64,000 bases of DNA from Gilliamella sp. wkB178 (GCF_001690705.1 NZ_LZGK01000011.1:496001-560000), one strand, 5' to 3'; positions 28,520 through 38,422 are shown, numbered from the stretch's first letter. The notes: generated by a model from the letters alone, not told the origin. A program made the numbers and translations.

Positions 28520-30592
28520 TTATTTAATCGAAATATTAAATGACGTAATACCATTATCAGTTTTACGACTCTGTATTTTTGGATAATTAGTTGAAAGGTC
28601 AAGAAGAATTTCAACAGCTTCATCCAGATAAGCATCAGGTTGTTTATAATCTTTAGGTAGATCATCTATTTTAGTAATTGGCGGCAAACCAGCTCGATTT
28701 AAACGCTCATTCATTCTTTTCAAGTCGCGTTTATCATTTGTTTTTTGTTCTGCATCACGCGTATTTTTATTCAAAGAAACAATATATTGGCGATCTTTTT
28801 TATCATTAAATTGTTTAATATCTTCTTCTATATAAATAAACTCAGGATTTTTGGCAATACGTGCTAAATGCTGTGAACGTAAATCCGGTAATAGTGGCTG
28901 TATATTAGCTGCAGTAAGGTAATCTGCTGATGGTATTTTGTCCCACGGCATAGCATTATCTAAGAAGCGCTCACCTGTTTCATCAACATATTTAGTTTTA
29001 CTCATTTCAATATCAGGCTCTACACCTTTTAACTGAGTACTACCACCATTGATCCGATAAAATTTTTGCACAGTATATTGTACCCCACCAAGTTCGGGCC
29101 AATTTGGGTGTAACCTAGCATCCACTGGATAAGATATATTACGAGATGTTTGTACCGTACCTTTTCCGTATGTGGTTTCACCAACTATAACTGCTCGTCC
29201 ATAATCTTGCATGGCAGCTGAAAAAATTTCTGATGCTGAAGCACTATAACGATTTACCATAACAACCATCGGACCAGAATATTCGATGCCAAGGTTTTTA
29301 TCATCATAAACAGTGACCTTTTGTAAATTATCGCGAACTTGAACAACTGGTCCCGCATCAATAAAAAGACCTGTTAAGGCAATGACTTCGGCCAACGAAC
29401 CACCACCATTATCACGTAAATCAATCAAAAGGCCTTGTAAATTCTCATTATTGGCTTGTACTAATAATGAGCTAACTTTTTCGGTTAATCCCATATAAAA
29501 ACTTGGTATTTCAAGAACACCGATCTTTCCTCTGGAATTATTGATAATTTTTAATTTCGCTTCACGATCTTCAAAATGAATTTTATCGCGAGTGATCTCA
29601 ATAACTTTAGATTTACTCTTATTGCCAGCCGGTAAGATCTCTAATTTTACTACTGTTCCTTTAGGTCCCCGGATCTTATCGACAATATCATCTAGACGCC
29701 AACCAATAACATCTTCAATTGCCGAATTACTTTGCCCTACACCTATAATCTTATCTCCTACAGATAATAATTTACTTTTTTCAGCAGGACCACCAGTAAC
29801 AAAAGACATAATCACCGTATAATCATCTTGTTGACTAAGTGTCGCTCCAATGCCCTCAAATGATAGACTCATTTCCGAATCGAAATCACGTTTTTTACGT
29901 GGAGCTAAATAGCTAGTATGAGGATCTATTTCCCGAGCAAAAGCATTCATGAAAACTTGAAAAGCATCTTCATTATTTGATTGTATAATGGTTTTTAAAA
30001 CACGGTTATAGCGCTTAGATAATATATTTCTAATTTCTGTTTCATTTTTGCCTGATAAAGATAAGCTCAGTTCATCAAATTTAACTCTTTTGTTCCAAAA
30101 TATATCCAACTCTTTTTCAGTAGTTGGCCACGCAATATCATCACGTTTAAAATCGATTTCATCATTTGCTGAAAAATCCATTGGTTGTTCTAAAATTTCA
30201 AGAGCATATTTGTAACGATTATAACGTTTCTGCATTGAAAGATTATAGATTTCATACGCAGTTTGTAAATTGCCATCTATTAATTCTTGACCTAATTGCT
30301 CTTGTCTATTTCTAAAACTATCTACATCACTTTGAATAAATAAAGCTTTACTACCATCTAATAATTTGAAATAGCGATCAAAAATTTTAGCTGAAAAGGC
30401 TCCATCTAAAGCAAAATTACGATAATGAGATTGTGTAAAATAATTGGTAACCCGTTTGGCAACAACTTCATGAATTTCATCTTGTTTTAATACTGGTAAT
30501 TGTTCTGTAGTGGGCTGCTTAGCCTGAGCACTCTGATTAACAATACACAATACAAGGCTTAATCTAATAATACCTTTCAGTAATTTATTCAT
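28520..30592 (-). CDS. prc: Carboxy-terminal processing protease Prc (Tsp)
   Basis: Periplasmic serine protease that trims or degrades proteins from the C-terminus, including MepS with NlpI. At 690 aa it is full length. A signal peptide ends near SAQA. A PDZ domain (about 235-330, LSFEGIGATLSQQ start) precedes the catalytic core RYSASASEIFSAAMQDYGRA with Ser and GETTYGKGTVQ with Lys. It is 9 bp downstream of proQ, the same operon as E. coli. Confidence 0.96.
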   Translation of the reverse strand: MNKLLKGIIRLSLVLCIVNQSAQAKQPTTEQLPVLKQDEIHEVVAKRVTNYFTQSHYRNFALDGAFSAKIFDRYFKLLDGSKALFIQSDVDSFRNRQEQLGQELIDGNLQTAYEIYNLSMQKRYNRYKYALEILEQPMDFSANDEIDFKRDDIAWPTTEKELDIFWNKRVKFDELSLSLSGKNETEIRNILSKRYNRVLKTIIQSNNEDAFQVFMNAFAREIDPHTSYLAPRKKRDFDSEMSLSFEGIGATLSQQDDYTVIMSFVTGGPAEKSKLLSVGDKIIGVGQSNSAIEDVIGWRLDDIVDKIRGPKGTVVKLEILPAGNKSKSKVIEITRDKIHFEDREAKLKIINNSRGKIGVLEIPSFYMGLTEKVSSLLVQANNENLQGLLIDLRDNGGGSLAEVIALTGLFIDAGPVVQVRDNLQKVTVYDDKNLGIEYSGPMVVMVNRYSASASEIFSAAMQDYGRAVIVGETTYGKGTVQTSRNISYPVDARLHPNWPELGGVQYTVQKFYRINGGSTQLKGVEPDIEMSKTKYVDETGERFLDNAMPWDKIPSADYLTAANIQPLLPDLRSQHLARIAKNPEFIYIEEDIKQFNDKKDRQYIVSLNKNTRDAEQKTNDKRDLKRMNERLNRAGLPPITKIDDLPKDYKQPDAYLDEAVEILLDLSTNYPKIQSRKTDNGITSFNISIK

Positions 30593-30601
30593 TCAAACCC
30601 T

Positions 30602-31144
30602 CTATCTATTCATAATATGCTCAGGTTTAACCATCAATTCCATACCAGAGCCAACCTTAACTTTAATGTGTTCTTTTTCAATATTGATTATTTGTACTTT
30701 TAGTAATTTATTACCTAACTGAACTTTAACAAAGTCACCTAATTGTAATGCTTTTACTTTTTTTAATGCTGGCCGAGAATTTTTTGATTTTTCTTTCTCT
30801 CGCTGTTTAGAGCGTTCTTTAACCTTTTGCTTGCTATCTTTTAACTGTTGTTGGGCATATTCCATCTGTTCTTTAGTTATTACATCAGTAGGATTACCGT
30901 CTAAATCTACGCGATGGACTCCTTCTTTAATGCTATATAAATAGCGCCAACTCATTGTGTAGCCTCGTAATGCGACTCGCAATTTCGTTTTACTTAACAA
31001 ATCGTTATTCTCTAAATGCAATAAGATATCTTGAAAAATCCCAATTTTTAATGGTTTAGCTTCCCCTTCAAGGGTAAAACAATTGGGAAATTGTTGAGCT
31101 AAATAAACAATGATCTCTTTACTATTTGTTAACTGACTTTGCAT
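30602..31144 (-). CDS. proQ: RNA chaperone ProQ
   Basis: Global small-RNA/mRNA-binding protein. The N-terminal FinO/ProQ domain (about 1-115) includes FPNCFTLEGEAKPLKIGIF and LRVALRGYTMSWRYL. A short basic linker (KVKERSKQREKEKSKNSR) and a C-terminal Tudor-like domain (LQLGDFVKVQLGNKLLKVQI) follow. At 180 aa it is shorter than E. coli ProQ (232), mainly in the linker. Operon with prc. Confidence 0.93.
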   Translation of the reverse strand: MQSQLTNSKEIIVYLAQQFPNCFTLEGEAKPLKIGIFQDILLHLENNDLLSKTKLRVALRGYTMSWRYLYSIKEGVHRVDLDGNPTDVITKEQMEYAQQQLKDSKQKVKERSKQREKEKSKNSRPALKKVKALQLGDFVKVQLGNKLLKVQIINIEKEHIKVKVGSGMELMVKPEHIMNR

Positions 31145-31207
31145 TCGTTTTTCCGTAGCTACTAAATTTTTCTGACGTTAAAGTATATATCAGCTTATAC
31201 AATAACA

Positions 31208-31564
31208 CTAATTATCTTTTTGCTGTTCTTTAATAAAATTAATAAAATCTTTAATTCCATTTCGCATCAACCATGCAGCAACGAGAGACTTTTCATCCAC
31301 AGATAACTGTTCAAATGCAGTCATCCAAAGTTGCAATGGTTCAATAGGCGAAACCAAATAAGTGGCACTATCCTCTTCAATAAATAAAGCCTTTTTTACG
31401 TCTAAAGGCAAACTACCAATGTAATATTCAACCGCTTTACCACGTACACCTGTTCGCTTACGCGCGGTCCAATTTTCAGCTCGCGCTTTCCGATTAATAC
31501 CTTGTGTTGTTGACGGCATCCCAGCAATATTAGATAGCTCTTTAGGTGAGAACCATTCCTTCAT
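31208..31564 (-). CDS. Mu c-repressor-like DNA-binding protein
   Basis: 118 aa from the Met at 31564; an upstream in-frame ATG at 31573 has its ribosome site too close. The N-terminal domain is the Mu-type winged helix: EWFSPKELSNIAGMPSTTQG, then WTARKRTGVRGKAVEYYIGS. These align with the Mu c repressor and MuA N-terminus (SPQE...GMP...WTKRK..GVKGGKAVEY). The C-terminal half (about 70-118) is helical, unlike transposase. It is divergent from a Ner-like gene, the same arrangement as Mu c and ner, but no transposase is nearby. A TTGTAT-N18-TATAAC promoter lies in front (31627-31598), overlapping a predicted operator. Confidence 0.78.
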   Translation of the reverse strand: MKEWFSPKELSNIAGMPSTTQGINRKARAENWTARKRTGVRGKAVEYYIGSLPLDVKKALFIEEDSATYLVSPIEPLQLWMTAFEQLSVDEKSLVAAWLMRNGIKDFINFIKEQQKDN

Positions 31565-31584
31565 TTTAATCATCCTGCATACAA

Positions 31585-31710
31585 ATAACTAGAAAAAGTT
31601 ATAGAAATTAAAGAAACTTTGATACAATAAATAAGAAACAAAAATCACTAATGATAAAAGACTTACTCGTTTCAATAACAAAAAAGCATAACATAGTTAT
31701 ACAAGGTTAT
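31585..31710. promoter_or_regulatory. Operator cluster between the c-like and Ner-like genes
   Basis: ATAAC occurs at 31585, 31675 and 31688, and its complement GTTAT at 31598, 31696 and 31706. Pairs form the inverted repeats ATAACT-N6-AGTTAT (31585-31602) and ATAAC-N3-GTTAT (31688-31700). One pair overlaps the -10 of the leftward gene and the others sit just upstream of the rightward gene. This looks like a two-sided switch region. Sites are seen; binding by either protein is inferred. Confidence 0.55.
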
Positions 31711-31730
31711 AAACTAAGAAGGAATAAAAA

Positions 31731-31997
31731 ATGGAAATAAAAACTAATGACTGGCACCAAGCAGACATTATTGCTGCACTGAAAAAAAGAGGTACAACAC
31801 TCGCCGAATTATCTCGTCAATCAGGCTTTAGTTCATCAACTCTTAGTAATGCATTAGTTAGACCATGGACTAAAGGCGAGGTTATTATTGCTAACGCCTT
31901 AAATTTACAACCCTCTGAAATTTGGCCTAGTCGCTATATTAATTCAAATACCAATCAACCGATTAAAAGAGTTTTAAGAAGTAGTAAAAATAAATAA
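31731..31997 (+). CDS. Ner-like (Nlp/SfsB family) transcriptional regulator
   Basis: An 88-aa helix-turn-helix protein. DWHQADIIAALKKRGTTLAE, then SRQSGFSSSTLSNAL and PWTKGEVIIANALNLQPSEI followed by WPSRY, match Mu Ner and E. coli Nlp almost throughout. Ner represses early transcription in Mu, and Nlp is a chromosomal relative. Good AAGGAAT ribosome site. Together with the divergent Mu c-like gene it makes a minimal Mu immunity-type module. It could equally be a stand-alone Nlp orthologue. Confidence 0.85.
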   Translation: MEIKTNDWHQADIIAALKKRGTTLAELSRQSGFSSSTLSNALVRPWTKGEVIIANALNLQPSEIWPSRYINSNTNQPIKRVLRSSKNK

Positions 31998-32211
31998 ACC
32001 AATATAAAATGGAAATAATAAGAAAGTTTGGAAACATAATTTACAATAAAAGTTTCCATTTTTTAAAACCCTATATAAATTGTTTTAGTATTTATATTTA
32101 TGGGTACTATTTTTCACCAAACATATTACCGTCTAACTTAATCTTGAACGTTCCTATGCATATGTTAATATTAAGACATAAATCATATTATTTTCACATA
32201 TAGGTAATGTA

Positions 32212-32574
32212 ATGAAAATTATTAATAAAATTATAATGATATTATGTTCAATCACAATATTAACCGCATGTTCACAAACTAATCTTGTAGAACAAGGCAC
32301 TCCATTAAGTAAAGAAAAAGTAAGTCAAATAGTAGAAGGTTCAACTACTGAAACGCAGGTACTCAATCTATTTGGCGAACCAACAACTAAAAAAGTAATT
32401 AATGCGAATGAAACTAAATGGACTTATACCTATATAAAGAAAAATTCTACTAGTCATATGTTGATAGGTGAAACTCAATATAATATTGTTGAAGGTACAT
32501 TAGATATAATAATCTCTAAAGGCGTTGTAACCTGGTTCAACTACGATGAAAATCACAAACAGAAAAAATGGTAA
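32212..32574 (+). CDS. Small lipoprotein with a BamE/SmpA-like fold
   Basis: A 120-aa protein with a type II signal peptide ending in lipobox LTAC (Cys near 20). The mature part has KVSQIVEGSTTETQVLNLFG and EPTTKKV, the helix-turn-strand pattern of SmpA/OmlA-type domains, then WTYTY and a C-terminal strand region. Probably an envelope lipoprotein; its partner is unknown. It is too divergent to be called BamE. Ribosome site is weak. It is followed by a strong terminator. Confidence 0.7.
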   Translation: MKIINKIIMILCSITILTACSQTNLVEQGTPLSKEKVSQIVEGSTTETQVLNLFGEPTTKKVINANETKWTYTYIKKNSTSHMLIGETQYNIVEGTLDIIISKGVVTWFNYDENHKQKKW

Positions 32575-32592
32575 CAATTAACTAATTTACCT

Positions 32593-32630
32593 CATTAAGG
32601 CATTATATTAATGCCTTAATGTTTGGTTTT
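32593..32630 (+). terminator. Terminator after the lipoprotein gene
   Basis: CATTAAGGCATTA (32593-32605) pairs perfectly with TAATGCCTTAATG (32609-32621) over 13 bp, followed by TTTGGTTTT. It lies 18 bp after the stop. Confidence 0.85.
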
Positions 32631-32794
32631 AATGAAAAAAATTATCATTCTAGTAACTAGGTTCTGGTTAAAAACTACTACTAATGAAAAGCCATTCTTC
32701 TACTAATTTATTATCTAATAGATCTAAAAATAAATTTAATAAACAGCAGTAAATCGCTTATAAATCACTCACTTATTATTTAAATAAAATCAAT

Positions 32795-32824
32795 TTGTAG
32801 ACAAAATAATACATTAAGTTATAC
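32795..32824 (+). promoter_or_regulatory. Probable rnpB promoter
   Basis: TTGTAG (32795-32800), an 18-nt spacer and TTATAC (32819-32824) end 9 bases before the predicted 5' end of the RNase P RNA. Confidence 0.5.
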
Positions 32825-32832
32825 TCATCGAC

Positions 32833-33224
<392 letters not shown>

Positions 33225-33235
33225 ATATATAAATT

Positions 33236-33260
33236 GGCGCCTTATGGCGCCTTATTTTTA
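33236..33260 (+). terminator. Terminator of rnpB
   Basis: GGCGCC-TTAT-GGCGCC (33236-33251) followed by TTATTTTTA. It is the only gene-free DNA between rnpB and the convergent yqjA. Confidence 0.88.
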
Positions 33261-33270
33261 TACTGGTAAC

Positions 33271-33966
33271 CTAATTATTTTTTGAACTTTTAACGTTTTT
33301 TGTTCTTTTCTTTTTATTAATTGCTCGTTTTATTACTAATAAAATTGATGCTGCCAAACCAATTCCTATTAAAATCACAGGAATCATCATAAGGATCAAC
33401 ATAAATTGTTCTTTATAAGCCTTAAATAAAGGAGATAAACCAAAAAGATAACCCAAACCAGTAATAAAGAAAATCCAAAGTGTGGCACTAATCCAATTAA
33501 AAATATGAAAACGCCTACTATGTAATCCTGATAATCCTGCCATTATTGGTAATAATGTTCGAACAAAAGCAATGAAACGACCGATAAATAATGCTTGTAA
33601 GCCATACTTATGAAATAGCATCTTAGCCTTATCATGATATCTAACAGGTAAATGGGCTAGCCAACCTTGTACCATCTTGGTATTGCCTAACCATAATCCC
33701 TGTATATAGCCTAACCAAGTGCCAACTGCAGCACCAGCAATTAATACGATATTAATTAATCCAAAATGGAATACATCTTCACTGATAAATACGCCAGTCA
33801 AAAACAGTAAACTATCACCTGGTAAAAATGCTGCAGGTAATACTCCATTTTCTAATAAAAGAATAACAAATAGCATACTATAGAGGATCCATACTATGCT
33901 CGGATCTTTTAACACTCCCAAATCCATTCCCAGAAAAGCATGATAAATTGTAAGTATTGTTTCCAT
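33271..33966 (-). CDS. yqjA: DedA-family membrane protein YqjA
   Basis: Inner-membrane DedA protein needed in E. coli (redundantly with YghB) for envelope function and drug/alkali resistance. It is 231 aa with several membrane helices. Conserved family segments are LLENGVLPAAFLPGDSLLFL, KYGLQALFIGRFIAFVRTLL and AGLSG. The YHDKAKMLFHKYGL and FNWISATLW stretches match YqjA closely. A basic Lys-rich tail ends the protein. Confidence 0.9.
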   Translation of the reverse strand: METILTIYHAFLGMDLGVLKDPSIVWILYSMLFVILLLENGVLPAAFLPGDSLLFLTGVFISEDVFHFGLINIVLIAGAAVGTWLGYIQGLWLGNTKMVQGWLAHLPVRYHDKAKMLFHKYGLQALFIGRFIAFVRTLLPIMAGLSGLHSRRFHIFNWISATLWIFFITGLGYLFGLSPLFKAYKEQFMLILMMIPVILIGIGLAASILLVIKRAINKKKRTKNVKSSKNN

Positions 33967-34007
33967 CTATTCTAAAATCCCATCGATATAGATTTATTAG
34001 TTAGCAA

Positions 34008-35459
34008 CTAAATTGTACCGCCAACTGTTAAATTATTTACTTTTAAAGTCGGTTGCCCAACACCGACTGGAACACTCTGACCTGCTTTACCACAAACGCC
34101 AACTCCAGAATCTAATTCAAGATCATTCCCCACCATTGATACTTGTTGCATAGTTTCAATTCCTGAACCGATTAAGGTTGCACCTTTTACTGGAGTAGTT
34201 ATTTTACCTTTCTCAATTAAATAGGCCTCGGAAGTAGAAAAAACAAATTTACCTGAAGTTATATCAACTTGTCCACCAGCAAAATTAGGTGCATAAAGAC
34301 CATAATCAACACTACTTATGATATCAGTAAAACTTGACGTTCCAGCTAACATATAGGTATTAGTCATTCTCGGCATTGGTAAATAAGCATACCCTTCACG
34401 ACGACCATTACCAGTTGAATGATAACCCATTAATTTGGCATTTAATTTATCAAACATATAACCTTTTAAAATACCGTTTTCAATGAGAATAGTTTTCTGG
34501 CTTTGCGTACCTTCATCATCAATAGAAATTGAACCACGACGATCTTGAATAGTCCCATCATCAACAATAGTACAAAGTTCCGAGGTGACTTGCTTACCTA
34601 TTTTCCCTGAAAAAACAGAACTATTTTTACGGTTAAAATCGCCTTCTAATCCGTGTCCTACTGCTTCGTGTAATAAAACGCCAGGCCAACCGGCACCTAA
34701 CACTACTGTCATTGTTCCTGCAGGTGCAGGTTTAGCCGCTAAAGAAACTAATGCCAATCTTACCGCTTCACGGGTATAACTATCAGCATAACTTTCATTA
34801 GTTTTTGGTTCGTTAGTTAAAAAATATTCATAACCAAAACGACCGCCACCACCACTACTACCTCGTTCACGTTTACCATCTTGTTCCACTAACACAGAAA
34901 TAGATAAACGTACCAATGGTCTAATATCAGCGCACAAAGTGCCATCAGTACCGGCAATTAATATATCCTCATAACTACCAATTAAACTGGCAGTAACTTC
35001 AATAACCCGTGGATCCAGAGAACGTGCTAAATGGTCAATTTGCCGTAATAAAGCTATTTTTTGTTCCTGAGTAAAACTATTTATGGGATTAACAGATTGA
35101 TATATAGAGATAGTCTCAGATGCTTTAAATGGTGTAACCACTAAAGGAATTGTTTGTTTAGTAATTGAATTAGCAGCTAATGCACTTTGTTCTAAACGCG
35201 GTAAAGAAAGCTGATCAGTATAAGCAAATCCAGTTTTTTCGCCGATAACTGCTCTTACACCAACCCCTTGGTCACGATGAAATGAAGCATTTTTAATAAT
35301 ACTATCTTCAAGTGACCAACTTTCATAATAGCCAGATAAGAAATAAAAATCACCAAAGTCAATTTGTCTAGAACTTAATATATCTAATAGATTTAAAAGA
35401 TCTTGCTGACTTAAATTATTTGCGTGTAATAGACGTTCACTTACTTCAGTTATTATCAT
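34008..35459 (-). CDS. tldD: Metalloprotease TldD
   Basis: Subunit of the TldD-TldE zinc protease that processes small modified peptides and the CcdA antitoxin in E. coli. At 483 aa it is standard length. The zinc motif [11 protein letters not shown] (HExxxH) is intact. The C-terminal [20 protein letters not shown] block is also family-typical. TldE is not in the window. It follows rng in the same orientation as in E. coli, but yhdP, which normally lies between, is missing. Confidence 0.95.
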   Translation of the reverse strand: MIITEVSERLLHANNLSQQDLLNLLDILSSRQIDFGDFYFLSGYYESWSLEDSIIKNASFHRDQGVGVRAVIGEKTGFAYTDQLSLPRLEQSALAANSITKQTIPLVVTPFKASETISIYQSVNPINSFTQEQKIALLRQIDHLARSLDPRVIEVTASLIGSYEDILIAGTDGTLCADIRPLVRLSISVLVEQDGKRERGSSGGGGRFGYEYFLTNEPKTNESYADSYTREAVRLALVSLAAKPAPAGTMTVVLGAGWPGVLLHEAVGHGLEGDFNRKNSSVFSGKIGKQVTSELCTIVDDGTIQDRRGSISIDDEGTQSQKTILIENGILKGYMFDKLNAKLMGYHSTGNGRREGYAYLPMPRMTNTYMLAGTSSFTDIISSVDYGLYAPNFAGGQVDITSGKFVFSTSEAYLIEKGKITTPVKGATLIGSGIETMQQVSMVGNDLELDSGVGVCGKAGQSVPVGVGQPTLKVNNLTVGGTI

Positions 35460-35547
35460 AGATTCCTTAACTCATAATCTTGTATTCAAAATGTTTTTAT
35501 ACTAAAACACATAGTGTTCAGGAAACATCTTAACAAAGCTAAATACC

Positions 35548-37023
35548 TTACATTAATACTACATCATATTGCTCTTGAATATAAAGTGGTTCTATTTTAA
35601 CTTCTACACGTTTACCTACAAACACCTCAACCTCTGCAAGAGCGTGAGACTCATCGGTAGTCAATGCGTTAGCAACTGCTGTTGATGCATAAACCAAAAA
35701 ATATTCAGAACGGTGAGCTTTATATATACGTACAATTTCTCTTAAAATTTCATTACAAATTGTTTCAACAGATTTAACTATGCCTCGTCCTTTACATGCT
35801 GGGCATTCTTCACATAAAATATGACCAATACTTTCACGAGTTCGCTTACGCGTCATCTCCACTAAACCTAATGCAGAAAAACAATTAATCGTAGTTTTTG
35901 CTCGATCTTTTGCTAGCGAATCCTGCAATGATTGTAGAACTCTTTCACGATGGATATCTTCTTGCATATCAATGAAATCAATAATAATTATTCCACCTAA
36001 ATTACGTAATCTTAATTGCCTTGCAATTGCAATGGTAGCTTCTATATTGGTATTGAATATTGTCTCTTCTAAATTGCGGTGACCAACGAAAGCACCAGTA
36101 TTGATATCTATCGTAGTCATTGCCTCGGTTTGGTCAATAATTAAATAGCCACCTGATTTTAATTTTACTTTGCGTTCAAGAGCCCGTTGGATCTCATTCT
36201 CGGTACCGTAGAGATCAAAAATAGGAATATTACCTCTATAGTGCGATAATTTACTAGTAACTTCAGGCATGAATTCTTGCGTAAATTCAACCAAGAGATC
36301 ATAAGTTAATTTCGAGTCAACTAAAATTCTTTCAATTGGATCACCAACAAAATCCCGAAGGACTCGTTGGGATAATTCTAACTCACCATAAACAAGATTT
36401 TTGCTAACCGGACGGGCCATACGTTGTTGAATTTTAGCCCATAATCGTTTTAAGAAATTGGCATCTTGTTCCAACTCGTAGGCATGAGCACCTTCTGCCG
36501 CTGTTCTAACAATAAATCCACCTTCATCAGTGACATATTGTTCAACAATTTGTTTAAGCCTTTCCCTTTCTTCTTCACTTTCGATTCGTTGCGAAGTTGC
36601 GACATGAGCAGAATTAGGTCCGGGCATTAAAACTAAATAACGTGAAGGTAAAGTTATATCTGTAGTTAATCGAGCCCCTTTGGTACCTAGGGGATCTTTG
36701 ACCACTTGCACCATTAAATCTTGTCCTTGGCGAACAAGTTCTGAAATATCCTTGACTTGGAATTGCTCTTGCTCAGTATCAGACACACATTCCGTATGAG
36801 GCATAATATCAGATGCATGTAAAAAAGCCGCTTTTTCAAGCCCTATATCAACGAAAGCTGCCTGCATACCAGGCAAAATACGAATAATTTTACCTTTGTA
36901 AATGTTGCCAACAATGCCACGTTTAGATTCACGATCTACATGAATTTCTTGCAATACACCATCTTCAATATATGCTACTCGCGTTTCTGAAGGTGTCACA
37001 TTCATTAATAATTCAACAGACAT
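35548..37023 (-). CDS. rng: Ribonuclease G
   Basis: Endoribonuclease for 16S rRNA 5' maturation and mRNA turnover, a shorter relative of RNase E. At 491 aa it is standard length. The S1 domain (about 38-125) is followed by the RNase E/G catalytic core with IIIDFIDM and TTIDINTGAFVG (metal-binding Asp). The zinc-link CPACKGRG motif is present. It is 11 bp downstream of mreD; maf (yhdE), found between them in E. coli, is absent. Confidence 0.96.
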   Translation of the reverse strand: MSVELLMNVTPSETRVAYIEDGVLQEIHVDRESKRGIVGNIYKGKIIRILPGMQAAFVDIGLEKAAFLHASDIMPHTECVSDTEQEQFQVKDISELVRQGQDLMVQVVKDPLGTKGARLTTDITLPSRYLVLMPGPNSAHVATSQRIESEEERERLKQIVEQYVTDEGGFIVRTAAEGAHAYELEQDANFLKRLWAKIQQRMARPVSKNLVYGELELSQRVLRDFVGDPIERILVDSKLTYDLLVEFTQEFMPEVTSKLSHYRGNIPIFDLYGTENEIQRALERKVKLKSGGYLIIDQTEAMTTIDINTGAFVGHRNLEETIFNTNIEATIAIARQLRLRNLGGIIIIDFIDMQEDIHRERVLQSLQDSLAKDRAKTTINCFSALGLVEMTRKRTRESIGHILCEECPACKGRGIVKSVETICNEILREIVRIYKAHRSEYFLVYASTAVANALTTDESHALAEVEVFVGKRVEVKIEPLYIQEQYDVVLM

Positions 37024-37034
37024 AAATATTCCTT

Positions 37035-37520
37035 TTAATTAATTGCACAACTCCGTCTTATTTGTCGTAACAATAGATATATTCCTGTCCATAAAAAGCC
37101 ATCAACGCAACTCGACAATAATATAAGTGGTGACATAGTTATTGTATGATAAATACTAACTTGAAATACAAACACTAACAAATTGTAGCACACCGAAACA
37201 CCGAATAAGATAAATGCCTGTTGCCATAATGCTAAGTTGCGGATCAATTGAAACTTGAACATAATTAAATAGGCAATTAACGAAAAAATAAATGCATGTA
37301 CACCAAGTATGGTTCCTGTACATAAATCTAAAATTATGCCAAAAATAAATGCAGTTCCAATTCCAACTCTGTGAGGTAAAGCTATTAACCAATAAGCTAA
37401 AATTAACATTAACCAATGAGGTTTAAACATATAATAAGATGTTGACCATGGTATTATTTGCAAACATAAACCAACTACCAATGTTAGCCATATAATCAAA
37501 ATTCGATTACGACCCCTCAT
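37035..37520 (-). CDS. mreD: Rod shape-determining protein MreD
   Basis: Polytopic inner-membrane partner of MreC and MreB in the elongasome. It is 161 aa with about five membrane segments (RILIIWLTLVVGLCLQIIPW start, PHWLMLILAYWLIALPHRVG). Its start overlaps the mreC stop by 14 bp, which implies translational coupling. Confidence 0.93.
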   Translation of the reverse strand: MRGRNRILIIWLTLVVGLCLQIIPWSTSYYMFKPHWLMLILAYWLIALPHRVGIGTAFIFGIILDLCTGTILGVHAFIFSLIAYLIMFKFQLIRNLALWQQAFILFGVSVCYNLLVFVFQVSIYHTITMSPLILLSSCVDGFLWTGIYLLLRQIRRSCAIN

Positions 37521-38349
37521 GTTTTACTCCTTGATCACCCCACAGTAATAATAGATAACGTAATCGTTTTAAATCTGCTGTTGGAGTTGCTGAAATAATG
37601 GGGGTTGAATCGCTAATATCAAGTTTAACCGAACTAACCACTGCCACAGGGTACCCCTCAGGAAAGCGACCATCAAGACCTGAAGTGACTAAAATATCAC
37701 CTACTTTAATGTCGACATTATTTGGTAAAAAATCGAGAGTTAGATCATTATTACAACCATTACCAACAGCCACCATAGAAATATCATTTCTTAAAACTTG
37801 CACCGGTATGGCATGCTGATAATCACACACTAAAATGGCACGACTTGTCGTTTCTGCGGTTTCGTAAATCTGCCCAACAATGCCTTTTTCATCTACTACT
37901 GGTTGCCCAATATAGACACCATCACCTTTACCTTTATTCAACACAATTTGATACACATAAGGATCGGTATCAGCTAATAAAACTTGTGCCGCCATTTTAT
38001 GCTCATCATGCCGTAAAGGCGAACCAAGTAATTCTCTTAAACGATTATTTTCATGCCTTAAATGTTCCAATAATAAAAGATCTGCTTTTTTTTGTAGTAA
38101 CAGCTGATTTAATTTTTCATTTTCAGCAACTAATGTTTCTCGAGTTTTAGACATTTCATAAAGTTGATTAAACGAGGATTCAGGCGCATTAGATATATGA
38201 TAAATAGGCGAAATGATTGTATCTAAATAATAACGAATTTCTTTGAAAGGTCGATAATTTACATCTAAAACAATCAGAATTAGGGCTAATAGCAATGAAA
38301 TAAATAATTGCACACTTAAAGGCGAACGTTTTGAAAAGAGTAATTTCAT
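37507..38349 (-). CDS. mreC: Cell shape-determining protein MreC
   Basis: Single-pass membrane protein that links cytoplasmic MreB to periplasmic wall synthases. One membrane segment lies at about 13-31, then a coiled coil (about 65-108, ENEKLNQLLLQKKADLLLLE). Two beta domains follow (VLLADTDPYVYQIVLNKGKG, then GQPVVDEKGIVGQI). At 280 aa it lacks the long C-terminal extension of E. coli MreC (367). Confidence 0.94.
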   Translation of the reverse strand: MKLLFSKRSPLSVQLFISLLLALILIVLDVNYRPFKEIRYYLDTIISPIYHISNAPESSFNQLYEMSKTRETLVAENEKLNQLLLQKKADLLLLEHLRHENNRLRELLGSPLRHDEHKMAAQVLLADTDPYVYQIVLNKGKGDGVYIGQPVVDEKGIVGQIYETAETTSRAILVCDYQHAIPVQVLRNDISMVAVGNGCNNDLTLDFLPNNVDIKVGDILVTSGLDGRFPEGYPVAVVSSVKLDISDSTPIISATPTADLKRLRYLLLLWGDQGVKHEGS

Positions 38350-38403
38350 TGTTCAATATTTACCTGTTTTATACTCAAGCTCTAATTAAATTAGAATATG
38401 AAC

Positions 38404-38422
38404 CCGTCGACAACGTCGACGG
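38404..38422. repeat. Hairpin between mreB and mreC
   Basis: CCGTCGAC-AAC-GTCGACGG is a perfect 8-bp GC-rich stem in the 148-bp mreB-mreC gap, with no T-run on either side. It could act as an mRNA stability or partial termination element that sets MreB above MreC. Confidence 0.55.

Noticed and set aside
32009-32203. 64-codon plus-strand ORF between the Ner-like gene and the lipoprotein
   Set aside because: No ribosome site, odd composition (Tyr/Ile/Phe rich from AT-rich DNA), no recognisable domain; most likely chance.
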